From Bradyrhizobium iriomotense (GTDB lineage Bacteria; Pseudomonadota; Alphaproteobacteria; Rhizobiales; Xanthobacteraceae): a stretch of DNA of 64,000 nt. A program made the position numbers and the translations under genes. Shown piece by piece: positions 51,282 to 60,728 of this stretch (positions are counted from its first letter, which is position 1; each line of letters begins with the position of its first letter). Location of the stretch: positions 186,001-250,000 of the forward strand of contig NZ_JAFCLP010000007.1 of the NCBI RefSeq assembly GCF_018129405.1. Direction: 5' to 3'. The notes under the pieces were generated by a model that was not told where the DNA came from, searched no databases, and worked only from the letters and a program-made list of their open reading frames with translations.

Positions 51282-51517
51282 GCCCGCACGGGCGCATGGT
51301 CGTGATCCCTGTCTTGACTCCCGGAAAGCCGGACTGAGGCATGACATCCTCGCAGCACGGCGTTGGGAGCGGGCCGCGAAGTGGCAGCGCAACGGGGCAG
51401 CCGTCGTTTGGTTCCTATTTCGGAAATGCAACCCGGGTAGGTTAACGGCGCAATGCGCGGCTCCGCGCCAGCCAACTTAACATTTGTTGTGAATTTGGAC
51501 GCAGCCATCTCCCGGGA

Positions 51518-51697
51518 ATGGATCGTCAACGTCGGCCAGCGCTCGACCGGTTAGGCCATCTGATCGTCGAACTGCGCGAGCGGCTTCGCCTAGTCGGCCG
51601 CGTCATCGACAACACCTTTGCCATACGGCTACCGATCGCTCAGGGCGCGAACCTTAAAGGGAGAGCGTGGCAAAGAGCGGTGGCCGGCGCCGCCTGA
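51518..51697 (+). CDS. Small basic ORF (tentative)
   Basis: 59 residues (MDRQRRPALDRLGHLIVELR, then ERLRLVGRVIDNTF), arginine-rich and partly helical. No clear ribosome site. Otherwise nothing is seen between the small membrane ORF and the NRAMP gene. Confidence 0.3.
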   Translation: MDRQRRPALDRLGHLIVELRERLRLVGRVIDNTFAIRLPIAQGANLKGRAWQRAVAGAA

Positions 51698-51726
51698 CTG
51701 CTCTTGCGATGATGCACTTATACAGC

Positions 51727-51747
51727 TGTTTTGCCCGACGGGTCAAA
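51727..51747. repeat. Partial copy of the TGTTTTGCCCGACG repeat
   Basis: TGTTTTGCCCGACGGGTCAAA matches the core of copies A and B except for one base, without the adjacent hairpin. It is upstream of the NRAMP gene. Confidence 0.6.
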
Positions 51748-51876
51748 TCCGACTTCGCTTAATCGGAATCGTCCCGCCGACCGCTTTCTCCTGGTCCAGG
51801 AACCATTGTTCCGCCGCGGCATTTCTTCCGGACTTCCCCTTCGCAAGCCGCACGCCGGAAAGACCGAGACCCCTTC

Positions 51877-53163
51877 ATGAACGACAGCGCCCTCGCCCCG
51901 ACGAAATCCACGTCGACGCTGCTGAAAAGGCTGGGGCCGGGTCTCATCACCGGGGCGGCCGACGACGATCCTTCCGGCATCGCCACCTATTCGCAGGCCG
52001 GCGCGCAATTCGGTTACGGGCTGTTGTGGACGGTGTTTTTGACCACGCCGTTCATGATCGCCATTCAGCTCGTCAGCGCGCGGATCGGCCGGGTCACCGG
52101 CAAGGGGCTGGCCGCCAACGTGATGCGGGTCGCGCCGCGCTGGGCGGTGCTGGCGCTCGTCTTCATGCTCGTCGCCGCGAACACCTTCAACATCGCCGCC
52201 GACATCGCCGCGATGGCCGAGGCGCTCTCCCTCGTCATCGGCGGCCTCAACCACGAGCACGCCCTGATCTTCGCGGCCGGTTCGACCCTGCTCCAGGTGT
52301 TCGTGCCCTATCGCCGCTATTCACCGGTGCTGAAGTTTCTCACTTTGGCGCTGTTTGCCTATGTCGCCACCGCCTTCACCGTGAAGATCCCCTGGAGCAC
52401 GGCGCTGCTCGCCGCGGTGTGGCCGGAGCCGAACGTCAGTGCCGGCTATTTCATGATGGTGGTGGCCGTGCTCGGCACCACCATCAGCCCCTATCTGTTC
52501 TTCTGGCAGGCCTCGCAGGAGGTCGAGGAGATGAACCAGGGCAAGCGCGACAGACCGCTTCGCGAACTGAAGCACGGCGGCAGTCCGGAGCTCGCGCGCA
52601 TCAGGGCCGACACCATCGCCGGGATGCTGCTCTCCAATGGCATCGCCTTCTTCATCATCCTCACCACGGCGTCGGTGCTGCACGCCAACGGCGTCACCAA
52701 CGTCAATTCGGCGACCGACGCCGCCGAGGCGCTGCGGCCGCTCGCCGGCGATTTCACCTTTGCCCTGTTCGCGCTCGGCATCATCGGCACGGGCCTGCTC
52801 GCGATCCCGGTGCTGGCGGGCTCGGCTGCTTACGGCGTTGCGGAGATTTTCCGCTGGCACGCCACGCTCGAGGCGAAGCCCGACGAGGCCATCGGCTTCT
52901 ACACCATCATCGCGGCCGCGACTGCGATCGGCTTCGGGCTGGGATTCACCGGCATCGATTCCATACACATGCTGGTCTGGAGCGCCGTGCTCAACGGCAT
53001 CGTCGCCGTGCCGATCATGGCGATGATGATGCTCATCGTCTCGAGCCGCACGATCATGGGCCGTTTCAGGGCCCGGTCGTGGCTGATCGCGCTGGGCTGG
53101 CTCGGCACCGCGCTGATGGCGCTGGCCGTTCTCGCGCTGCTCGCCTCGTCAGCGATCGGCTGA
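51877..53163 (+). CDS. NRAMP-family transporter, non-canonical metal site
   Basis: A 428-residue membrane protein with about eleven hydrophobic segments and the NRAMP fold (RLGPGLITGAADDDPSGIAT in TM1). The canonical DPGN of TM1 is DPSG here (residues 31-34) and the canonical MPH of TM6 is SPY (204-206, TTISPYLFFW), so the metal-selecting methionine and histidine are absent. This is the pattern of NRAMP-related proteins that carry hard ions such as Mg2+ or have unknown substrates, rather than Mn2+/Fe2+ importers. ATG at 51877 is preceded by AAAGACCGAGACC without a strong site. Confidence 0.85.
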   Translation: MNDSALAPTKSTSTLLKRLGPGLITGAADDDPSGIATYSQAGAQFGYGLLWTVFLTTPFMIAIQLVSARIGRVTGKGLAANVMRVAPRWAVLALVFMLVAANTFNIAADIAAMAEALSLVIGGLNHEHALIFAAGSTLLQVFVPYRRYSPVLKFLTLALFAYVATAFTVKIPWSTALLAAVWPEPNVSAGYFMMVVAVLGTTISPYLFFWQASQEVEEMNQGKRDRPLRELKHGGSPELARIRADTIAGMLLSNGIAFFIILTTASVLHANGVTNVNSATDAAEALRPLAGDFTFALFALGIIGTGLLAIPVLAGSAAYGVAEIFRWHATLEAKPDEAIGFYTIIAAATAIGFGLGFTGIDSIHMLVWSAVLNGIVAVPIMAMMMLIVSSRTIMGRFRARSWLIALGWLGTALMALAVLALLASSAIG

Positions 53164-53347
53164 CTAACCTTGCGACAGCGCCGCCATCTAGAGGCCTCCC
53201 CGCCGAGGTGGGGGCGTAAGGCGCCTCCCGGCGCGTTGCAGCGGGCTTCACGCCGGTCCGTTGTTGGCCTAACAGTTGCAACCAGGGCGCGGCCCTTTCG
53301 ACCTCGCCACCACAAAAATAAAGCCCGACCGGGCAGCAGGGAGCAAC

Positions 53348-54562
53348 ATGACCAGATCGTCAAAAGCAACGAGCCTCGAAATCCTCGCCTGCGATGCCGG
53401 CTGGAGAAATTACCATTTCGTGAAGCTGACGACCGAGGATGGCATCGTTGGCTGGAGCGAGTTCGACGAGGGCTTTGGCTCGCCCGGGGTCGGCGCCGCG
53501 ATCCAGCGCCTGTCCGCCCGCGTCATCGGGCAGAACGTCTTCCAGCACGAGCGCATTTACGCCGAGCTGTTTGCAGCCACCCGTCCTGCCGCGGGCGGCG
53601 TGGTGGCGCAGGCGCTCGGGGCGATCGAGAACGCGCTGCTCGATGCCAAGGCGAAGTGTCTCGGCGTGCCCTGCTACGAGCTGCTCGGCGGCAAGATCCG
53701 CGATCGTGTCCGGGTGTACTGGTCGCATTGCGCGACGTGGCGGATCAATCATCCCTCCTGGTACAAGCCGCCGATTGAGAGCCTCGATGGCGTCAAGGCG
53801 ATGGGCCGCGAGGTGCGCGAGAAGAAGTTCACCGCGCTCAAGACCAACATCTTCTCCTACGATGATGGCAAGCCGACCGGATGGCGTCCCGGCTTCGGCT
53901 CACCCTTCGCACCCGAGATCAATGTCGACAGGAAAATCCTGCGCGACCTGCGCATGCACCTCGAAGCCATCCGCGAAGGCGCCGGCCCCGACGTCGACAT
54001 CCTGCTCGATTGCAACTTCAACGCCAAGACCGAGGGCTACCTGAAGATCCTGCGTGCCATCGCGGACCTCGACATGTTCTGGATCGAGATTGACAGCTTC
54101 AATCCGCAAGCGCTCGGCTATATCCGCAGGCAAAGTCCGCATCCGATCTCGTCGTGCGAGACGCTGCTGGGTTTGCGTGAATTCCTGCCCTATTTGCACG
54201 AGCAGGCGATGGATGTCGCGATCATCGACACGCCCTGGAACGGCGTGTGGCAATCGATGAAGATCGCGACGGCGGCCGAAGCATTCGAAGTCAACGTCGC
54301 CCCGCACAATTTCTACGGCCATCTCTGCTCGATGATGAACGCGCATTTCTGCGCCGCCGTTCCGAACCTGCGCATCATGGAGATCGACATCGATCGTCTC
54401 TCCTGGGACCGCGAGCTCTTCACGCACGAGCCCGAGATCCAGAACGGCCATCTTCTCGTCCCGGACCGGCCCGGCTGGGGCACCGAGCCGAACGAGGAAG
54501 CATTGCGTGCCCATCCGCCCAGGACGAGCGGCGGGCTCCTCAACTACGGTCGCAAGAGCTGA
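53348..54562 (+). CDS. Enolase-superfamily (mandelate racemase/muconate lactonizing) enzyme
   Basis: A 404-residue MR/MLE enzyme. The C-terminal barrel shows metal ligands D221 (LLDCNFN), E247 (FWIEID) and E271 (SSCETLLG). A lysine (K165, TALKTN) lies where many members have a K-x-K pair, but the second residue is Asn (N167), so the chemistry may differ from classic racemases. A conserved VAPHNFYGH loop is present. It probably dehydrates or isomerises an acid-sugar-like substrate. ATG at 53348 follows GGGAG; upstream in-frame residues are rejected. Confidence 0.83.
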   Translation: MTRSSKATSLEILACDAGWRNYHFVKLTTEDGIVGWSEFDEGFGSPGVGAAIQRLSARVIGQNVFQHERIYAELFAATRPAAGGVVAQALGAIENALLDAKAKCLGVPCYELLGGKIRDRVRVYWSHCATWRINHPSWYKPPIESLDGVKAMGREVREKKFTALKTNIFSYDDGKPTGWRPGFGSPFAPEINVDRKILRDLRMHLEAIREGAGPDVDILLDCNFNAKTEGYLKILRAIADLDMFWIEIDSFNPQALGYIRRQSPHPISSCETLLGLREFLPYLHEQAMDVAIIDTPWNGVWQSMKIATAAEAFEVNVAPHNFYGHLCSMMNAHFCAAVPNLRIMEIDIDRLSWDRELFTHEPEIQNGHLLVPDRPGWGTEPNEEALRAHPPRTSGGLLNYGRKS

Positions 54563-54568
54563 CGGGGA

Positions 54569-54853
54569 TTACGGCGTCACCGGATTGACGGTCGGGGATG
54601 TCTTCGGCCCCGGCCGTGCCGGCTCGATCGGCGACTTTGGTTCGGTCGGAAGCACTGCAGCGCCTGCGGCGCGTGCAGCTTCCCCCGTCGTCGCGTACAT
54701 CGCGACATGGGCCGGCTGAGTCTTGGCGCGGCTCCACGGTCCATGGTCGACGATCAGCATGGCTGCAATCGTCAAACCAGCCACGATCAGCGCGATCACG
54801 CCGGGATGACGGAGCGCCGTGGAGATGGAGTTCGCGAAACGATCAGTCGTCAT
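54569..54853 (-). CDS. Hypothetical single-pass membrane protein
   Basis: 94 residues: an N-terminal cytoplasmic part, one hydrophobic segment (GVIALIVAGLTIAAMLIVDH, about 18-37) and a Pro/Ala-rich periplasmic tail. It ends 6 bases from the convergent enolase-family gene. I do not recognise a family. Confidence 0.55.
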   Translation of the reverse strand: MTTDRFANSISTALRHPGVIALIVAGLTIAAMLIVDHGPWSRAKTQPAHVAMYATTGEAARAAGAAVLPTEPKSPIEPARPGPKTSPTVNPVTP

Positions 54854-55058
54854 CGAGGGATCCGCTATTTTCCTATCGCAGGTTAATTCGCTTGCGCCCC
54901 TCAGAGTTCCCCGCCCGACTAATGCAAGTTCCGCGCCAAACTTCGGAACTTGATCCGCTCACCGTTTCACATCCGGGCGAGCATCACCGACAAATCTGTC
55001 GCGGTTCGGCATCTTCACGACGGCCAGGGATTTCGCGTCGAGCGTCGCCGGCAGCAAT

Positions 55059-56036
55059 TCACTCGCCCGGAGCGATCGCGTTGCTCGGCGTGGGCCGATC
55101 CGTGATCTGCTGACCGAACAGGCTGCCGATCAGCTCGACCGCAGTGCGCGCGGTCCGGCCACGTTCGTCGAGGAAGGGATTGAGCTCGACGATATCGACC
55201 GATACCACCACGCCGGAATCGTGCAGCAACTCCATGATCAGATGCGCCTCACGATAGGTCGCCCCGCCCGGCACTGTCGTGCCGACGCCCGGCGCTACGC
55301 AGGGGTCGAGGAAGTCGACGTCGAAGCTGACATGCAGCACGCCGTTGCACGCCTTGACGCGTTCGATGACGCGCCGGATCAGCACGGCGACACCGAATTC
55401 ATCGATCTGACGCATGTCGACGACCCTGATCCGACGCGAACGCATCAGCTCCTTTTCGAGCTTGTCGATCGAGCGCGCGCCGAACAGGTCGAGTCTGTCA
55501 GGGTCGATCGACGCACGTGGGTCATCGCCGAGCAGGCCGTCGAGGCCCGGTTCGCCACACAGAAACGCCGCCGACATGCCGTGCATGTTCGCCGTGATCG
55601 TCGTCTCCGGCGTATTGTAGTCGGCATGCGCGTCCAGCCAGAGCACGAACAACTCCCGTCCGCGCTCCTGCCAGTGGCGCGCCATGGCATTGACCGAACC
55701 CATCGACAGCGTGTGATCTCCGCCGAGGAAGATCGGCAGCGCACCGGTTTTCGCGATATCATAGCCTCTGCGGCTCAGCAGGCGCGTCCAGCGCTGGATT
55801 TCGCGGTAGTGGTTGGCCTTTTCAGGCGGTTTATCGCTGAGATCCCCGACCTCGGCCACGGAGAGATCGCCGTAGTCGACGACTTCAAGATCCAGGCTCT
55901 CGAGCACTGTCGCAAGGCCCGCGGTGCGCAGCGCAGCGGGGCCCATCAGGGTGCCGCGCTGCGAAGCTCCCATGTCGATGGGAGCACCGAGCAAGGCGAT
56001 GTGCCGGGCTCGATCCGTCATGGTCCGATCGGTCAC
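55059..56036 (-). CDS. Arginase
   Basis: A 325-residue ureohydrolase with the dimanganese site motifs GGDHTLSMGS, LWLDAHADYNTP and SFDVDFLDPCVAPGVGT, splitting arginine to ornithine and urea. The N-terminal HIALLGAPIDMGASQRGTLM is typical of arginases rather than agmatinases, and the length fits. GTG at 56036 has AGGAG 6 bases upstream and is chosen over the later ATG. No LrpA-like regulator or ornithine cyclodeaminase gene is adjacent. Confidence 0.92.
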   Translation of the reverse strand: MTDRTMTDRARHIALLGAPIDMGASQRGTLMGPAALRTAGLATVLESLDLEVVDYGDLSVAEVGDLSDKPPEKANHYREIQRWTRLLSRRGYDIAKTGALPIFLGGDHTLSMGSVNAMARHWQERGRELFVLWLDAHADYNTPETTITANMHGMSAAFLCGEPGLDGLLGDDPRASIDPDRLDLFGARSIDKLEKELMRSRRIRVVDMRQIDEFGVAVLIRRVIERVKACNGVLHVSFDVDFLDPCVAPGVGTTVPGGATYREAHLIMELLHDSGVVVSVDIVELNPFLDERGRTARTAVELIGSLFGQQITDRPTPSNAIAPGE

Positions 56037-56190
56037 GGCGATCTCCTGTGATCAGCAAGGCTGCCGTCAGCCTAACAGAGATTCGCATCCGTCGTTTCAC
56101 GGGGATCGTCCGTCTCCCGGCCGGAACAAAACCCCGCGCGCCGAATTGCCAATCCAAGGCCGGTGCCCGCCGTCAATTACGGCGCCTGTC

Positions 56191-56254
56191 GCGGATAGCC
56201 AAAGGTCGTGAGACCCGCTGTTCAGAACGAGCGCTCGCGCGGATAGCCAAAGGT
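56191..56254. repeat. Two 16-bp direct repeats (GCGGATAGCCAAAGGT)
   Basis: Identical 16-mers at 56191-56206 and 56239-56254 (48 bases apart) upstream of the small membrane gene at 56295 and of arginase on the other strand; possibly a tandem binding site or duplicated segment. Confidence 0.5.
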
Positions 56255-56294
56255 ACCGGCCTCCATCGCTTCGTCGGGTTTGGAGGACGCAAGC

Positions 56295-56555
56295 TTGAGC
56301 ACGGAGATACCGCAGCCCAATCCCCAGCCCGGCGTGGCTGAGCGCGCCATCGATGCCGCGACCGACGTATCCCGTACGATCGGCGAAGTCGCCGGAGGCC
56401 TGCATGCGGCCGTCGACCGCCTCACCCTGGCGATCGAAGAGGCGCGCAAGCCCGGCCGGCCGCTCGCGACCGTCGCCGCCATCACACGTGAAGCGCCTTT
56501 GGCCAGTCTCTTTGTGGCTTTCCTGTTCGGCGTGGCGGTGGCGCGCCGGCGTTAG
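56295..56555 (+). CDS. Small membrane-anchored protein
   Basis: 86 residues starting with TTG (56295), with GGAGG 8 bases upstream. It has a polar N-terminal part, a helical middle (GEVAGGLHAAVDRLTLAIEE) and a C-terminal anchor (SLFVAFLFGVAVARRR). The layout resembles the DUF883-like protein at 5068. Function unknown. Confidence 0.55.
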   Translation: MSTEIPQPNPQPGVAERAIDAATDVSRTIGEVAGGLHAAVDRLTLAIEEARKPGRPLATVAAITREAPLASLFVAFLFGVAVARRR

Positions 56556-56579
56556 CGAGCTTAACCGGATATGCGCCGA

Positions 56580-59321
56580 CTAGGCGGCGCTGATCGCAAC
56601 CTGTTCGGTCGCCAGGAACTGCCGATCAAATGCTTCCGCCGGCATTGGGCGGCCGAAGAAATACCCCTGTCCTTCCGCGCACCCCATGCTGACGAGGAAA
56701 TCGGCCGTGGCCCGGTTCTCGATGCCTTCGGCAACGACCGTGAGCCCGAGTTGCTTGCTGAGGCCGATGGTCGAGCCGACGATCGCGGCGTCGTCGGAAT
56801 CGCTGAGCAGATCGAGCACAAATGAGCGGTCGATCTTGAGCCCGTCGAGCGGAAACTTCTTCAGATAGCTCAGGCTCGCGTAACCGGTGCCGAAATCGTC
56901 GAACAGGACGCGGACGCCGAGCTCCTGGATCCGCTTGAACATGTCGAGCACGCGGCCTTCGTCATGCAGCAGGATATCTTCGGTGACCTCGAGCTCGAGC
57001 AGCGACGGCGTCAATCCCGTCGTCTCGAGCAGTGCCGCAACCGAATGCGCGAGATCGCCGGAGTCGAGCTGAGAGGGCGAAAGATTGATCGCAACGCGTA
57101 CGCTGTTGCCGGACAATTCCCACGCACGCGCCTGCCGACAGGCGGTTTCCATCACCCAGTTCGCGATGCGCTCGGACAGCGCCGATGTATTGACCACCGG
57201 CATGAACTCGCCGGGCGAGACGTAGCCGCGCACGGGATGGCGCCAACGGATGAGAGCTTCGGCTCCGATCAGGCTGCCGTCGATCAGGCGGACCTGAGGC
57301 TGGTAGAACAGTTCGAACTCGCCGCGATCCGCGGCAAGCGCCAACTCGCTCTCCAGCGTCAGCCGGTTCTCCAACTCCTGCCTGATCGCACTCTCGAAGA
57401 TCACATGGCTGCCGCGCCGCGTCGCCTTCGCGCGGCTCAGCGCCAGATGTCCGTTGCTCAGGAGGTCGTCCGCGGTGTGTCCACCGTCGGGATAGACGGC
57501 AACGCCGATGCTGATCCGAACGCGATGCTGTCGTGTGCCTGTTGCAAGCGGCGCTTCGAACGCGCGTGCGATCCGGCCGGCGAATTCTGCAATCGGCTCG
57601 CCGGCTTCCGCACAGTCGAGCGCGAGGGCGAATTCGTCACCACTGAGCCGGGCAATGATGACCTTGCCATCGACTTTGGTACGAAGTCGCTCGGCAACAG
57701 CCCGCAGCACGAGGTCGCCGGCCGAATGTCCGAGCATGTCGTTGATCTGCTGGAAGCCGTCGAGCCCGAGCACGAGCAGTGCGACGTCGGTAGACCGCCG
57801 TTCCGCCGCGGTGATCAGACCGGTGAGGCCCGCGTGCAGCATGTTGCGGTTGGCAAGACCCGTCAGCGCATCATGTTCGGCCAGATACCTGACCCGTTCG
57901 GCCTCGCGCTTGCGGACCGAGATGTCGCGCAGGATCGCGCCGTACTGGAAGCCGTCCGTTCCCTGCCAGCCGGAGAAGCTCGCCTCGACCGGGAAGGTCT
58001 CACCATTCTTGCGCCGGCCTTCGAACTCGACGACAACGGCCCCGCCGGGGACCAGCAGCGCCTGGCGGGCGGCATCGCTCATGGACGGCCTCGCGCCGCC
58101 GTCCGCCGGTACAGCACAAAGCGTTTCGAACGGGCGGCCGATAATCTCGGCCGGCATGTAGCCGAAGATCGCGCTCGCGCCGGGATTCCAGACCGTGATG
58201 CGGTGGTCCGCATCGGTGCAGACGAGACCGTCGCCGAGCGACATCGCAATGCGATGGAAGCGGCTCTCGGCGATGCGTCCCAGGAGACTACGGAAGTCGA
58301 TCTCGTCCAGTGCGATCGCCGTCAGGTAAGCGATAATCGCGATGTGGAACAGCGACGTGTCGATGACGAGGGGCCATCTTGCCTGCACGAAGACTGCGGT
58401 GAGCTCGACAGCCGCCCCGGCTGCGATGAGGACTGCGACGCGCAATCCCGGCGCGAAGCGGCGCCATGAATACATCATCAGCAGGCCGATCGCACTCAGC
58501 CCCAGGATCATGCCGACGTCCGACGTCCAGCGCAGCATCCGGTTCTGGAGGATCGATTCCGTCGCCAGCGCCTGGAGGACCGGCCCCGAGACGATGCCGC
58601 CATTCGGAACGCTGAACCGGTCGCCGAGCTCGAGCGCCGTGGCGCCGATGATGATCTTCTTGTCTCTCAGCTTGTCGAGAGTTGCAGCATCGCCGCGGAT
58701 CACGTCGACATAGGAGACGCGCGGAATGGAGGCCGCCTGAATACTGAAGTCGATCAGGAAAGGCGGCCGCCGGTTGGCGTCCTGCCCTGCCAGCACGACG
58801 GCCATGGACGGCATCAAGGCGTCGCCGAATTTCTCACCAAACGGATAACGACGAACCAGTCCGTCGGATTCGACCGCGACATTGACGAGGGCCGGCCACG
58901 ACTGGTTGCTGAACGGCTTGAGTGGGCGATTGAGGTGAACCGCGCCACCATTTGCCGTCGGTTGCCTGAAGGACGGCAGGATCGTCGAGCCGCCGACGTC
59001 CCGGAGCGCCTTGACGAAGGCCTCGTCGGAGACCGGATCCGACGGCGTGCTGAAATCGACGTCGAAGGCGACGTCCTGCGCACCCGCCGCCTCGAGCCTG
59101 TGCAACAGTTCGGCGTGGAGCCGGCGCGGCCAGGGCCACACCCCGATCTGGTCGATCGAGGGCGTGTCGATGGCGACCACGACGACATTGCCGCTGGCCG
59201 CACGCGATTGCCAGGCGAACCGTACATCGGTGAGCGCATTACGAAGCGCACCGTGCCACCCCGTGGACAGCACAACCGCCAGCGCGATCACGACAAGGAT
59301 ATGCGGCCGATAACGTTTCAC
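56580..59321 (-). CDS. CHASE2-PAS-GGDEF-EAL sensor (cyclic di-GMP)
   Basis: A 913-residue protein. An N-terminal membrane segment and CHASE2 sensor domain (to about 300: AIDTPSIDQIGVWPWPRRLH) are followed by membrane segments, a PAS domain (from about 385), GGDEF (RLSGDEFALALD, so degenerate SGDEF) and EAL (AEALIRWRHP, then FDDFGTGYASLSYL). The cyclase is doubtful because the first Gly is Ser; the EAL motif looks intact, so phosphodiesterase activity is likely. GTG at 59321 follows GGGGAG; the frame extends upstream over the FecR gene but is not coding. It forms an operon with the FecR gene (62-base gap). Confidence 0.88.
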   Translation of the reverse strand: MKRYRPHILVVIALAVVLSTGWHGALRNALTDVRFAWQSRAASGNVVVVAIDTPSIDQIGVWPWPRRLHAELLHRLEAAGAQDVAFDVDFSTPSDPVSDEAFVKALRDVGGSTILPSFRQPTANGGAVHLNRPLKPFSNQSWPALVNVAVESDGLVRRYPFGEKFGDALMPSMAVVLAGQDANRRPPFLIDFSIQAASIPRVSYVDVIRGDAATLDKLRDKKIIIGATALELGDRFSVPNGGIVSGPVLQALATESILQNRMLRWTSDVGMILGLSAIGLLMMYSWRRFAPGLRVAVLIAAGAAVELTAVFVQARWPLVIDTSLFHIAIIAYLTAIALDEIDFRSLLGRIAESRFHRIAMSLGDGLVCTDADHRITVWNPGASAIFGYMPAEIIGRPFETLCAVPADGGARPSMSDAARQALLVPGGAVVVEFEGRRKNGETFPVEASFSGWQGTDGFQYGAILRDISVRKREAERVRYLAEHDALTGLANRNMLHAGLTGLITAAERRSTDVALLVLGLDGFQQINDMLGHSAGDLVLRAVAERLRTKVDGKVIIARLSGDEFALALDCAEAGEPIAEFAGRIARAFEAPLATGTRQHRVRISIGVAVYPDGGHTADDLLSNGHLALSRAKATRRGSHVIFESAIRQELENRLTLESELALAADRGEFELFYQPQVRLIDGSLIGAEALIRWRHPVRGYVSPGEFMPVVNTSALSERIANWVMETACRQARAWELSGNSVRVAINLSPSQLDSGDLAHSVAALLETTGLTPSLLELEVTEDILLHDEGRVLDMFKRIQELGVRVLFDDFGTGYASLSYLKKFPLDGLKIDRSFVLDLLSDSDDAAIVGSTIGLSKQLGLTVVAEGIENRATADFLVSMGCAEGQGYFFGRPMPAEAFDRQFLATEQVAISAA

Positions 59322-59383
59322 TTTGCTCCCCTGCACCGGCGGTGCTTGCCGCCGAGTGCTCCCCCTATGCCGACTGTACGGTT

Positions 59384-60598
59384 CTAATGATGGCCTCTGC
59401 CCCAGTACCAGCCGTAATGGTGGCCGTTGTGGCCATTTCCGTTGTTGCCATTGTTGCCGGTGCCGCCGCTTCCGTTGCCGGTCGCACCGGTCCCACTGCT
59501 TCCGGTTCCGGAAGTTCCGGTGGACACATCGCTGCTCGACCCGGCGGTGGTCGCAACAGTCGTCGTCGCACCCGACGACGTCGAGGCGGCGCTGGCCGTT
59601 GATGCGCTGCTGCTCGCGACGACCGCTGTCACGGTGGAGCTGTTGGAGGCTGTGGTGGTGGTGTTCGTCGAGCTTTCGCTCCACACCGTAGCTGTGCTGA
59701 TACCGGTGCTGGCGTTCGCATTGCGCACGCGCCCCGTTGCCACCGCGCCATGGGCGAGGCCATTCGTGACCTTGTGGACATTCAGCTTGACCTCGCCGAG
59801 CGAGCTCGAGATGCGCACGACGCCGGTCTTCGGTGCCTGACCTCCGCCCGCCTGATGCGATTGCATCGACGTGCCGGCTGCCTTGGTCCCCTTGTCGATC
59901 GGACCGAGCGCATGGATGGCATGACCATTCGCCGCGTTGCGCAGCGCCGACAATCCCGATTTTGGGACTGGAATTCGCTCGATCGTCGAGGCGCGCGGCT
60001 TGCCATGCTCGATCGGATTGAAGGTGCCGGTGCCGCTCAGGCTGAGGCCGGGCTTACCATGCTCGAAGGCGGTGGCCGCTTGTCCCGGCATGACTTGCGC
60101 GATCTGTCCGGTCTTGAAGTCGGAAACCTCGACCTGGCCGCGCAGCACGCCGACCTTGGTGCTGCCCGCCCCGACCGTGACGCTGAACTGCGTTCCCTTG
60201 ACCACGGCGGCGAGATAGGGCGTCTCGACCTCGAAATGCTTGACGTTGCGCTTCTCGACTTCGAGCAGGATCGAACCCGCCTGCTGGATGATGGTGGTCG
60301 AAAGCCCGTCCTTCTTCTCGGCAGGCAAGCCGACAACGGAATTGGGCGAGATCAGGATCGTCTCCTCACCGCGGACGAGCAGCACCCGGCCATTGCGTCC
60401 GGTGCGAATGGTATTGCCGGGCTTGAGGGTCTCTTCCTGGTTCAGTGAGACCTGTTGCGCACCATCGGTCGCGACCCAGACCTCGCCGGTGGCCTTGCTG
60501 ACCGACCAGACGCCATCGTCCGCGGCGAACGCGCCGGAAGCCGTTGCCAGGGTCAGTGCCGCCATGATGGCGCACCGCATTCCAATTCTGCCGAGCAT
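59384..60598 (-). CDS. FecR-domain secreted protein with low-complexity tail
   Basis: A 404-residue protein: signal peptide (from MLGRIGMRCAIMAALTLATA), FecR domain (about 30-150, GEVWVATDGAQQVSLNQEET, EVETPYLAAVVKGTQFSVTV) and a long C-terminal Ser/Thr/Ala then Gly/Asn/His-rich tail (about 290-404). A periplasmic FecR in front of a CHASE2 signalling protein suggests a sensing pair. ATG at 60598 has GAGGA 6 bases upstream. Divergent to the TpsB gene. Confidence 0.85.
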   Translation of the reverse strand: MLGRIGMRCAIMAALTLATASGAFAADDGVWSVSKATGEVWVATDGAQQVSLNQEETLKPGNTIRTGRNGRVLLVRGEETILISPNSVVGLPAEKKDGLSTTIIQQAGSILLEVEKRNVKHFEVETPYLAAVVKGTQFSVTVGAGSTKVGVLRGQVEVSDFKTGQIAQVMPGQAATAFEHGKPGLSLSGTGTFNPIEHGKPRASTIERIPVPKSGLSALRNAANGHAIHALGPIDKGTKAAGTSMQSHQAGGGQAPKTGVVRISSSLGEVKLNVHKVTNGLAHGAVATGRVRNANASTGISTATVWSESSTNTTTTASNSSTVTAVVASSSASTASAASTSSGATTTVATTAGSSSDVSTGTSGTGSSGTGATGNGSGGTGNNGNNGNGHNGHHYGWYWGRGHH

Positions 60599-60728
60599 GA
60601 CGATCCTCAGTCCCCGTGACAGCCGGACCTGAGGCGTATCCGAAATCACTCAAGAGAGGATTAGCAGGAAGAGGTCAGTGGAGTTGCCGCATTAACCAAT
60701 CATTGACCATAAAAACCTATGAAAAATC

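Noticed and set aside
59322-59684. N-terminal extension of the CHASE2 protein over the FecR gene
   Set aside because: The extra sequence is Arg/Gln/His-rich out-of-frame FecR DNA. A GTG with GGGGAG marks the real start.
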